Below, piece by piece: positions 53,590 through 63,579 of a DNA stretch of 64,000 nucleotides. A program made the translations under genes and the position numbers. This stretch comes from Chlorops oryzae. Lineage: Eukaryota; Arthropoda; Insecta; Diptera; Chloropidae. The stretch covers positions 91,821,270 through 91,885,269 of the forward strand of contig CM035806.1 in assembly GCA_020466095.1 (NCBI GenBank), read 5' to 3'. The notes beneath the pieces are model-generated. The model was not told where the DNA came from. It ran no database searches and was given only the letters and a program-made list of their open reading frames with translations. Each line of letters starts with the position of its first letter. Within the stretch, counting starts at the first letter, position 1.

Positions 53590-56224
53590 ATGATGCACAT
53601 AATACAAATAAATTGCGGGCGAGGGTACGAGGAGATGGCAGAGCTTGGAAGAATTTTGGTGGAAAGGAACTGCAAGATTGCCCTGGTGCAGGAGCCGTAT
53701 TCGACTGCAACATCGACGGGTGGTAGAGAAATACTCGTACTACCACAGGAGATGCGAATTTTTGCAAATCCTAGCGCCAAATCAGCATTGGTAATTTCAG
53801 ACAAAAACTTGGACTGTGTGGAACTCCCGCTTGGAGACCATGGAGCAGGAGTCTTAGTAAAAGGCACGTTCGGGGAAATAGTCCTTATTTCTATTTACTG
53901 TGCCTTCAGCGAAACACTTGAGCCATATCTTAGCTACATGGATGGGGTACTACTACAGGTGAGTAGGTTACCAATTATCCTAGGCTTGGACGCGAATGCT
54001 CAGTCGACATTGTGGCATTCCAAAATGACACCCACGGCGCACTGGCACAAAAGCTATACCAGAGGCAACGATTTTGCTGAATGGATGCTCACAAAGGACC
54101 TGTTTGTGCTGAACAGCCCAAGCGAGGCGTATACGTTTAGTGGACCAAACGGCAACAGCGACATTGACGTAACCCTAGGGAATGCTTTAGCACACCGACG
54201 GTTTCAATTCTCATGGGAGGTAGTCGATGGAATATCAACCAGTGACCACAACATCATCGAAATAAAAGGTACGAATAACAGTCCACAGCATATACAACAC
54301 TCAGCACAAAGATGGCGCACCCACAACGTCAACTGCCAGCAATATTGCGCCCACTTGGCAGAAACAGCAGATGCAAGGACTACTTTGGCTGAATATGCGA
54401 ACCCGAAGAAAAAGTAGACCTCCTCAATGACCTTATTATAGAGGATGTATGGACCGGACTATGTGGCGGACGACATCACAAGATCTGAACTAGAAATGGC
54501 TATTCACAAAGTGCGATCGAAAGCAGCAACTGCATTGGATGGGATAACAGGAGGCATGCTAAAAAGTGCATGGAAAGCACTTCCCCAGCACGTGCACGAA
54601 ATGTACAGCAGTTGTATGAAGGCAGGATATTTTCCAAAATGCTGGAAAATAGCAAAGGTTTTGGTATTCTTAAAGCCACCATCAAAGAACAAAATGGAGC
54701 TCAGCTCTCGATACTCTCGGCGTTCGGCAAAGTATTGGAGAAAATTATGGTGACTAGACTTCTGGAAAAACAAGGCGGTGGATTTAATAGACTGCAATTT
54801 GGATTCCAATCTGGACTTTCCACAATTGAAGCATGGCAACATATAAAACGCTGTGTACGAGAGAGGGAATGCAGATACGCACTTGGGATCTTTGTGGACT
54901 TTAAGGGAGCCTTTGACAACCTAGAATGGTCAGCCATACTGCGGAAACTACAAAGCGTGGGTTGTCAGGAATTAGCCCTCTGGCGAAGCTACTTTAGCAA
55001 CAGAAGTGCAATTAGCCAAGGAGCAATGGAGTCAGTCGAACAAGAGGTGAAACGTGGATGCCCGCAAGGCTCTATTTGCGGACCATTTATTTGGAATCTC
55101 CTTATGTATGATTTGCTCGGACAGTTGAACTGCCAGTTTGCTGCATACGCAGACGACCTTCTGTTGATAATTGAAGGAAACGCTAGAAGAAACCTTGAAG
55201 AGTGCGGCACTGATGTCATGGGCCTAGTCACGGAAATAGGAAAACCATAGGAGTCCAAGTGTCACAAGACAAAACCGTCATGTTGCTCCTGAAAGGCAAA
55301 CTAGACAACACGAGACCACCAACCATTCGAATCAATGGACGTTCGATTAAGTACGAAAAACGGGTAAAATACCTAGGAATCACCATCTCAGAACGACTAA
55401 ATTTCATGCCGCATCTATGGCTTCTCAGGCCCAAGCTAACGCAAGCCGTGGGGATGATACGAAGAGTCTTAAGAGTGGACTGGGGACTGCGACGCAGAGC
55501 CGTAAGAACAATCTACAAGGGTCTTATGCTAGCTTGCGCAACTTATGGAGCACCAATTTGGCACCATATATCCGAACGAGTGCACGGAATGCGAAACATA
55601 AAAGCATGCCAGAGAATCATGCTTGCAGCATGCCTTTCCGTCTGTAAAACGGTGTCTACCGAGGCAATAGAAGTCCTAGCCGGTGCTATCCCACTAGATC
55701 TGGAGCTGAAACGGAGGTCCATTTTATTTGAAGCGCGGCATGGCACACTTACGACAGAGAATAACTGGATTACGCAGGAAACTGCAGACAGACTCACGAA
55801 AAAACAGCTCAACAATCGCTTAATGGAGCATATTGAACGAGAATGGCAGCAAAGGTAGGACGAGAGCTCGCAAGGGCGCATCACGTACGTCTTCATCCCG
55901 AAAGCAACATTTGCGGCAAACAAACCGGATTTTGGCTTTACGCTTCGGTGCGGAATCCTGTTGACTGGCCACGGATCCATTGGAAAGTTCTTGAGGCAGA
56001 GATATCTGGTGGAAACCGAGGCATGCGCCTGCGGTGAACCAGTTGAAGATGTTCAGCATATCCTGAACGAATGCCGCTGTACACAAATATCCGCAACCTT
56101 CAGCGAATGAACATCAGCAGAGATGAAACCGGCTGGAACCTGTCCCAAGTCGTGCAAGAAACGGATACACTGAGAGCACTGGAGGAATTCGCCAGTTCAG
56201 CCTTCCAAATGCGCCATATGCAGA
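53590..56224 (+). pseudogene. E7 ORF2: endonuclease-RT, several frameshifts and an internal deletion
   Basis: ATG 53590. The endonuclease is intact to about 54400 (VQEPYSTA, GLDANAQSTLW, SDIDVTLGN, SDHNIIEI). A deletion then removes the long linker between endonuclease and RT (the frame ends at 54417 and RT sequence starts at 54445). RT is split by frameshifts near 54705, 55240 and 55858: FGFQSGLSTIEAW, FVDFKGAFDNLEW, CPQGSICGPFIWN, AAYADDLLLIIEG, then thumb ACATYGAPIW. The C-terminal CACGEPVEDVQHILNEC motif is near 56030. The remainder is cut by the ERV2 LTR. Confidence 0.88.
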
Positions 56225-56968
56225 TGTTGTGAGCCGTTTCTACTCACAACCCTTTCACGTTGACTCTGATCGACAACAAATCAAATAACACCGCAGCGAA
56301 CGAAAATAAACAAACGACCCTAAAATGAAAGCTGACAAAATTGTAAATTCATGGTCAAGGTCGAAACAACGCCGAAGTCGAAGCCAATAACCGCAGCAAG
56401 CGACGAAATATGATCAATCGCAACGGACAAACAGACGAACGGCGAGAACGACGAACGAATCAGTTTCGCATGATCAGCAAATGCAAAGTAGAACACAGAA
56501 ACAAAGCAACAAGTGACTATGACGACATCACCAAGAATTGGGTCAGCAGTCGCAGCACGAGAAGCATTGCCACATCGTTTTCCGCATTCCGAAGTTCCAG
56601 CCAGAAAGTGCATGCTAGGCACTTTCTCCCTATAAAAGCAGATGATCGACAATTGGAAAAGGACTGGTGATTAAGTATTCAACGTTCCGGTTCGAATTGG
56701 CTTGTACTGACCCAACGGCAACAACAATTCAAGTCTGAGCGTTTATTATGATTTAGGGAATTAGGGAAGTCATTCGAGTGTAATTCAGGAGTTATTGCAG
56801 TAGGAATAAGTGTCTTAAGATATAAATAAAAGAGTGGAAAAGAATCCTTCGATGTACATTTATTTGAAAGAAGGAAGTTAGGGCTGTGTATTTGTAAAAT
56901 ACACGAAAATATATAACGTTTTGGCATTAGGCTGTGTGTCCTTTTCAGTACACACCCTAGCCACAACA
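56225..56968 (+). repeat. ERV2 5' LTR, complete (744 bp)
   Basis: Begins TGTTGTG and ends CACAACA, perfect 7-bp inverted ends. Start and end are confirmed by the polypurine tract before the 3' copies and the primer site after this one. A TATAAA box lies near 56630. Confidence 0.9.
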
Positions 56969-56971
56969 AAT

Positions 56972-56984
56972 TGGCGCAGCCGGT
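56972..56984 (+). promoter_or_regulatory. Primer binding site, tRNA-Ser-like
   Basis: TGGCGCAGCCGGT, 3 nt after the LTR. It resembles the tRNA-Ser primer site of the 17.6/297 group (TGGCGCAGTCGGT) with one difference. Confidence 0.7.
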
Positions 56985-57368
56985 ATTCAACTGTCAGTTG
57001 GATCCAAACCTGGACTCACAACGATTTCATATCAGATTGTCTTGAACGTGTGCATGATCTGTGGAAAAATTAAAGGATAGCTGAAGCGGAACTGGAACCA
57101 GTTTTAAACACGACGAGTCGCACCGCCTAGCTAAAGCCTATTTTCACAGATCTGGACTTGCGGACGATTGAAATAATCTCAAATAAAGACTATATTGACG
57201 GTGGACGTTTTCGCCGCCAGTATCCTCTTGAAATTCTTGATTGAGGAATTTTTTTTTTTAATTGTTTTGCGAAGAAAATATAACTACTGTTTCAGATAAT
57301 TCCAGACAAGAAGCAAGAAAACGAAATCCGAGACGAAAAGCAGCAAAAGGAAAAGTCGAAAAATAAAA

Positions 57369-57373
57369 ATGGT
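57369..57373 (+). promoter_or_regulatory. ATG-splice donor in ERV2 leader
   Basis: ATG at 57369-57371 is followed directly by GTAAGTG, the same arrangement as the ERV1 leader exon end. In ERV1 this donor fits splicing to env; ERV2 has no env, so it may be a relic of an env-bearing ancestor. Confidence 0.5.
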
Positions 57374-57473
57374 AAGTGGAAAATTATGAATAAACTGTGC
57401 AAGAGTCCCGTTGTTTTTCGCTTTGTTAGAAAATATATGTAAAAACGGTGCAGTACCGCAAAGATTCAACTCT

Positions 57474-58209
57474 ATGGAAGACGAATTAGACAAACTCAGA
57501 CAACATCTACATCAGTCAGAAATAGATGCAAAAACAATCGTAGCAAGTACTTGGGAGTTAATAAAGGAGGCAGGACTAAATAAGGAAAGCTCACAATTAA
57601 TTAAGGATCAAGCAGTGTTAGGACAATTTACGAAACTTGAAGAAGCAAGCTTCCTGATCGACCAGGTGAAGGGTACATTTGGTGCATTAAGTCAGACCTT
57701 AAGAAAAAAAAATAAAGACATTGGAAGACACCGTAATACTTCTTGAAAAAAACTGTAAAAAATTAAGGAAACAAATCGAGGAACAGAACAAATTAATAGA
57801 AAAGGCAGAAGGAGAAAACGAAACCCTTAAGGAAGTATTAAAACAGTCAGTAGGAAAAGAAACAGCAGAAGCTTTAGAAAAGGACAAAGCAAATCTAAAA
57901 GTAAGTGAAGAAGAAGTCAAATATCTGAAACAAGAAGTTAGAAAACTAAAAAGTACATTAAGAACAGTTTGTGCAACTTCTCCAACACCAAGCCCGAATA
58001 CCGCAAGGAAGATTAGAACAACGAGTACTAACACAGAAAACGTTGAGATTCCAACCATTACTACAACCCCTGTAGGAACAGCTAGCAACAATATAATAAA
58101 TTTTGAATTGCCATCTACTACAGCAGCCCCTGTGGGAACAACTATCACTAACACAGAACGTTTTGAGCGACCGTCCGTCACACCAAAAAAACATACCGAA
58201 GATACATAG
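57474..58209 (+). pseudogene. ERV2 coiled-coil ORF upstream of gag
   Basis: ATG 57474 (MEDELDKLRQHLHQ) opens a charged helical protein. A frameshift in an A-run near 57710 moves it to a second frame that is open to TAG 58209. That part has heptad-like LEKNCKKLRKQIEEQNKLIE and a Thr/Pro-rich tail with three related segments (TTPVGTASNNIINFELP-type). The stop is followed 4 nt later by the gag ATG. ERV1 has a comparable ORF at 35118. It probably encodes a matrix-like or assembly domain; the function is unknown. Confidence 0.6.
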
Positions 58210-58213
58210 AACA

Positions 58214-59465
58214 ATGGCAACGCAATTGCAAGCGGATGAATTATTTGGGGAAGCAGAAAAGCTCATAACAGGAATCGAACTATTGAAAAGTGTTGTGAGT
58301 GGCAGTGAATCTAGAGATATTATAAAATGCGTCAAAAATAGATTGTCAGGATTAGCGTATACAAAAGTGAGCCAGCGATTAGTAACTAGTCTAGACGACA
58401 TAAGTGAAATTATTAAGAGAGAGTTCTTAAAGCGCAGGAGTCTGGAGACAATCCGTTCCGAAATAGCAAGAGCAGAACACCAGGCTAATGAAAGAGCTTC
58501 CACGTTTGGGGGAAGATTGGAAGTCTTGTTAAATGAGGCCGAGGAAATTATAAATAAGTTATGGAATAGCTCGGAAGCAGTGTCGGCACTCAGCGAGTAC
58601 AGAAGATTAGCAACATTCAGGTTCATCTTAGGTGTTCGAGACTCATACATGCAGAGCCGCCTGGAAATGAACAAAGATAAATCAATCGCGGATTTAATCA
58701 GGTTAGCTGAGGAAACAGAAGAATTTCATTTTGAAAACCATGTAAAATGTCAGTCTACTCATGCCGTGAACCAATTTGTCCCTATGGGACCCCAAACAGT
58801 TCCATGTGCTTTTTGCAATACAGTAGGTCACACTTGGGATGTGTGCATACAGAGAAGGAATACACCTTTCTGCAGTGTTTGTGCTGAATATGGGCACGAA
58901 CAGAGTAATAAGTGCAATCAAAACAATAGCAAAGATATATTATTGACTGAGCAATCTTGTGCGTTTTGCGGAAAGATAGGGCACTTGGAGAACAAGTGTT
59001 TTAGCAGAATAAGAAAATTATTTTGCAACATTTGTATGGTGAAAGGTCATGAGAGCAATAAATTCTGTAGGCCAAGACAGGGACCACCAGAACAATTTAA
59101 TCAAGCAAACCAGAACTCGGGACAACCTAACTCATCCCCAATACAAAACTTCAATCCCTTCCGAAGCCAAGGTGCTGCCCAACCTTTTACTCCAGCTTTT
59201 ACGAAACCGGATTTCAATAAAGCCCAAAATTCTACTACGCAAAATTTTAGTCAAAATTCGAGTCAATACGATTCACAAAATTCGAATAGAACACAGACAC
59301 AATACGTTAACCAGAGACAAACACCACCTTTTATGGATAAGCCGCCTGGGGTATGCAATGCTATAAGTGCCATAATTATGGTCACATAGCCAGATTTTGT
59401 AAAGAAATGCCCCAGCAGGAAAGAAATAGTCAGGGAAACTCTATGCGGCCCGGTCAAGGCCAATA
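58214..59465 (+). pseudogene. gag: ERV2 Gag with five CCHC zinc knuckles
   Basis: ATG 58214 (MATQLQADELF). The frame is open to TAG near 59389. The capsid-like helical part is residues 1-180. Zinc knuckles CAFCNTVGHTWDVC, CSVCAEYGHEQSNKC, CAFCGKIGHLENKC and CNICMVKGHESNKFC follow, then a Gln/Asn-rich linker. A frameshift near 59350 separates these from a fifth perfect knuckle (CYKCHNYGHIARFC) and a tail ending TAG 59465. Capsid and nucleocapsid functions are known for Gag; five knuckles are more than the usual one or two. Confidence 0.85.
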
Positions 59466-59710
59466 GGCCGGAATGCCCAAACCCAGTCGACAGTTAAAAG
59501 GCCAAGTCTAGTTCCGGTCAAAGAAGAGGATAAAGAAAAAGAGAAATTAGTTAATTTAAAAAATACAAAAAAAAAGACAGTTCGTTTTGAGGAACTAGAC
59601 ATTAATAAGATTTTTTTCGATGACATAGATAGTCAGAACATAGATAAGAAAGTAAAGAATATAGAAAGTAAGAAAGAAAACGAATTGAAAAATAGAAGGA
59701 AAACGTTTTA

Positions 59711-61198
59711 ATGAACAAGGATAAAAATCCAAGAGAAAGAGAGCACACAACAAATTTTACAAAGGGATTAGTAACCATATGTCAGTCCGCGATAAGAAAC
59801 GAAGTGAAGGAGGAGCCTAACGTAGAGACCCCCGTTTGGAACAAGAGCAGAAACAAAAAGAAAGACGGATTTCCATTCTGGAAATTATTTTGGTCCTTTG
59901 TGATGTTTTGGGTTGTATTGGCTAAAAAATCTGGAGCTTGTTTAGATGGCTTAATCAAGTATGTAGAAAATAAAAGATCAACCTTTCAACTTCGACGTCA
60001 AAGGCAGAGAGATGAATTGCCGAACTCAATATTCAATGATGCGTTTATAGTATTTCCCTGTGGACAAGCTGTAAACGATCAAGTAACGTTGTTGGTCGAC
60101 ACTGGGTCGGACACAAGCTTGATTAAGTTAGAAGCGCTAAAAGATATAAATGAAGTAAATCAGTTTGAAACAATCCGGTTAGTAGGGGAAAATAGTAAGG
60201 ATAATGTGACAAAGTTAGTTACTCATTGCCAAAAGTACAGTAGTAATATCGAAACTGTAGAGCCGGTGTCAGACGACACGTTTATAGTGCTTCCATGCGG
60301 ACAGGCTATAAATGAAAAAATTACATTGTTAGTGGACACAGGTTCAGATACAAGTTTGATTACACTAGAAGCGTTTGGTGGGAAAACTGAGAGTATTGGA
60401 AAAGAAAAGAGACAACAGGAGAATTTTTTTAACAGACATGAGAAGGGGAAGCATTCCAGAATTAATAATATTAATAAAGATATCTCTTTCTGCAACAATG
60501 ATAGAAAAATTGTTTCACTACCATTTCTTGTTTCCAACTTTAGTAATAGGATTTGTACTGAGGAGACAGTCACGATCCAAGCAGCTAATGAAGCAAGAGT
60601 AGAAGAAATTTGTGAAAAAAGATTGTCAGGAGAGTTAGTAGTGCATAAAAAAGATATTATGCCAGATTTGATAAGAAAATCGCCCAAGATTATTGGAGGA
60701 AAAGGAGTTGTACCTATTTTGAAAATCAGTGAAGTTGAAGTGACTAAAGAGTCAGGTAGTGAAGAAGATTATAAACTCGACGAAGAAGTCGATAGAAATC
60801 GTTATGGGAATTTATTGAAGAAGAAAGATGATGTTTTATTTAAAGAAGAAAATTTAAAGGAAGATTTTAAAGACAACCCACTGAGTAGGCCACCCAATTC
60901 CGCAGTAAAGGCACTAGATTTACCCTGGTCGGGATATCAAGAAAGAGTTAAAAATTATGAAGCGAACGATTTAATTGAAAAAATGTCACCTATCTTCAAT
61001 AATCAAAGAGTTATTAGAGAAGTATTCAAGAAGTTCTTTAATACAGTAAAAGCGACCTATATTAGTTTTGTTAAAACAGTTTTTCTCATACAAAAAATTT
61101 TAGAATGGAAAGGCGTGAACCGTCACATAAAGTCATATATGAGCGATGGTGAAATTTCAGTTTTCAAAACGAATCCTTTAGACAAAATATTCGCATAG
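59711..61198 (+). CDS. ERV2 protease ORF with duplicated active-site segment
   Basis: ATG 59711, open for 495 codons to TAG 61198. A hydrophobic segment occurs near residues 56-76 (LFWSFVMFWVVLA). The retropepsin active-site motif LLVDTGSDTSLI appears twice, near residues 129 and 207, each preceded by FIV(F/L)PCGQA; the repeat spacing is about 78 codons. The rest is charged, with a C-terminal region (NSAVKALDLPWSGYQ, FVKTVFLIQKIL) that I do not recognise. RT would be expected next and is absent. In the usual gag-pro-pol layout this would be the start of pol. Confidence 0.75.
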   Translation: MNKDKNPREREHTTNFTKGLVTICQSAIRNEVKEEPNVETPVWNKSRNKKKDGFPFWKLFWSFVMFWVVLAKKSGACLDGLIKYVENKRSTFQLRRQRQRDELPNSIFNDAFIVFPCGQAVNDQVTLLVDTGSDTSLIKLEALKDINEVNQFETIRLVGENSKDNVTKLVTHCQKYSSNIETVEPVSDDTFIVLPCGQAINEKITLLVDTGSDTSLITLEAFGGKTESIGKEKRQQENFFNRHEKGKHSRINNINKDISFCNNDRKIVSLPFLVSNFSNRICTEETVTIQAANEARVEEICEKRLSGELVVHKKDIMPDLIRKSPKIIGGKGVVPILKISEVEVTKESGSEEDYKLDEEVDRNRYGNLLKKKDDVLFKEENLKEDFKDNPLSRPPNSAVKALDLPWSGYQERVKNYEANDLIEKMSPIFNNQRVIREVFKKFFNTVKATYISFVKTVFLIQKILEWKGVNRHIKSYMSDGEISVFKTNPLDKIFA

Positions 61199-61952
61199 AA
61201 TTTTAAAGTGGCTTAAAGAGTTCCTGAATGTAAAATAGCAATTGAAAAACACAGATTTCATCACGTAAGGTGAGGCCTAACCGTTTTTAAACTTAATTAT
61301 GACAAGTATTTTCTTTTTAACATAGCTTAAGGCGATGTATAAATAAGAATTTCCTAGCGAAACATATTAAAAACCCACAAATCCGGTAAACTATTTTAAA
61401 GGCATACAGTCACGCATATTTAGAGCAAGCCCCGGTATTCGTTTTGATTTAAATAAAATCTTTGGAATTAAAAGCATTAACAAGCAGAAAATAAAATCAA
61501 AAGAATTGAGCAATCAAATTCGTCAATGCATAAGCTCAATGACGCAACGCATTATGACAATTAAAACCAACCCAAAAGAACGAAAGATAAAAAGTATAGC
61601 AAAACAGTAGGGTCTCGAGCACAGTAATTTGTATATTTGTTTATTTTCAAGAGAAGCTTAGGCACAAGACGACGCTCAGTGGAAATAAAACAGTCGATGA
61701 CTATAAACAATTTGGGCCGACCAGAAGAACAAGAAGGGAAGAATAATACAAAAGAGAAAATAAGTTGGTAAGTATAAACAACCATATACAGATATTTATT
61801 AAATATTTGTATATACTATCAGCCCTATTCTAAATGAATATTCCCCGGGAAATATTTAGAATCAGGCTGTATATTTGTATATGTCAAAAAAATCAATACC
61901 TTGAAAAGATAGGTATTTTTGTTACATAACACATCCTTTGTTAAAAAAAAAT
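61199..61952 (+). other. ERV2 internal non-coding stretch
   Basis: No supported gene. Short open runs around 61400-61600 resemble degraded coding (basic, Lys/Ile-rich) but carry no motif. RT-RNaseH-integrase should lie in this interval; the deletion junction is somewhere in it. Confidence 0.5.
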
Positions 61953-62014
61953 ATATATATAAAATATTTTATATAAAAACGCATCTCAATATAAAGAAAA
62001 ATAAAAAAAAAAGT

Positions 62015-62373
62015 ATGGAAAAGAATTCTGAAATAGTCACAAAACTAAATAATAAGAGGGATTATGAAACTCTCACAGTAAATTACGCAGAATGTCCACA
62101 ACAGCCAAATCAATTAGATTGTGGGCTGTTTTTGCTTAATTTCGCAGAACATTTTTTCATACAATTGAGGAACACCAACAGGAAATTGAATTTTCTAAAT
62201 TAAATGCAAGAATATCAATAAAGTCATTAGCGACCTTAATTGAAAATTGGTCAATACAGAAGAATACAGAAAAAGAATGCAAAATAACGCCAAACGAACA
62301 TGAATGTCTAACTGAAATTGTGAACCAATTGAAAAAAGAACGAAAAAGTAAAAATGAAAAAAAGGCGACATAG
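62015..62373 (+). pseudogene. Ulp1/SENP-like (C48) peptidase fragment, copy 2
   Basis: Same sequence as 45633-45991: PQQPNQLDCGLFLLNFAEHF with the catalytic Cys context, the same frame change at the T-run, and the same basic tail to TAG 62373. Only one difference is visible near the start (AAGAATTCT against AAGTTTTCT). It lies between the protease ORF and the 3' LTR, where accessory or captured genes sit in LTR elements. Confidence 0.65.
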
Positions 62374-63579
62374 AGAAAAGAGTCAGAATAAACAATAAAC
62401 TGTTTAGAATAAAAATTACTAAAACAAAAAGAATTAAAATAGATCAAATGTAAAAGTCAAAAATTATAAGAAAAATTCAGGTGAAGGGTAATATATAAGT
62501 ATCATTAAGTACTGAAATTATATACAAAACAAAATAAATATATATGCAACTGCTGACAATCTCTGGTTTAAGCTCGTAATATTATAACACTTAAAAAGCG
62601 TGCAAAATGTTTGACTAATATGATAAAGTATTTGAGCATTTAAAGTAAGAATTTTAAGATTTTACATTTCAAATATCCAAAACAAAACAAAAAGTACACC
62701 AAATGGTTGACTCATCAATAAATACAATAATGCATTTAAAAACAAAATTAATATATATATATATAATATATCGGGTGAAGGGTACAATTATAAGAAAAAT
62801 TCAGGTGAAGGGTAGTATATAAGTAACATTAAGTACTGAAATTATATACAAAACAAATATATTAATAAAGTGAAAGAAGAAAAAGGGCAAAATTGTACGA
62901 AAAATAATAATCATATTTAAGTTAGTCATAATCAGCAGATCTACCTGGCCAAGCGAACTCAACAAAAGTCAGTAATACTCAACACATCAAGGGCACTAGC
63001 TTTAAATGCACAACAGTGAACAACAAGAATTTTGAACAACAGCAACGACAACTACAGCGAGTGCATAAGTATTAAATGCACAACACCAGTCAACACAACA
63101 AGTACATAGCCTCAAATGCATCGAGTCAGCGACAATTTCAACCAACACTAAATCCAGCGTCGGTGCATAATACGGCAACGTTCTATCAACACCTCGGGGG
63201 GGAGGGGGCAACTGGGTGAGTTGCCTTCACCCCACACAACATAAACAACACAACCATCTCTCAAGTCGCGATCATACCCAACATAAGCGCACAAGCTATA
63301 GTTATCACACTAATGGTCATAGCTAAAACTATAAAAAGTCGACGACAACTGACACACAACAATCAGCTGATAGCGACTCGGCAATGAGCTACATCGACCA
63401 TTTTCAAGGTCATGCAATATTTGCGGCATGAGCAGCGTTCACCAAGTTCTGCTTAGCTGTTATCAATAACGGCCTACCACAACAGTAGACAAATCAACAA
63501 AACAGACACAAATACACCCATGTCAATAATAGCACCTACATCAGCCACGATACTCGTGACTCATTGAAGGAGGGAGGTA
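62374..63579 (+). other. ERV2 3' non-coding region and polypurine tract
   Basis: A/T-rich. The segment ATTATAAGAAAAATTCAGGTG recurs as a direct repeat (62462-62486 and 62788-62812). An ACAAC-rich stretch is at 63000-63130, and GGGGGGGAGGGGG near 63196. The purine tract GAAGGAGGGAGG ends just before the LTR. No gene is supported. Confidence 0.6.

Larger units (their letters stand above)
52471..56224 (+). mobile_element. R1-clade element E7, truncated at both ends
   Basis: ORF1 begins mid-protein right after 28S sequence. ORF1 ends at 53586 and ORF2 starts at 53590. ORF2 runs to 56224, where the ERV2 LTR begins, before the 3'UTR. It groups with E4 by sequence (MMHxIQxNCG start, PKRxxPxEFMxQL block). 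Confidence 0.9.

Noticed and set aside
56223..56260. TGTTGTGAG...CTCACAAC palindrome at the ERV2 LTR start as a separate MITE
   Set aside because: It is present at the same position in all three LTR copies directly after the polypurine tract, so it is part of the LTR.
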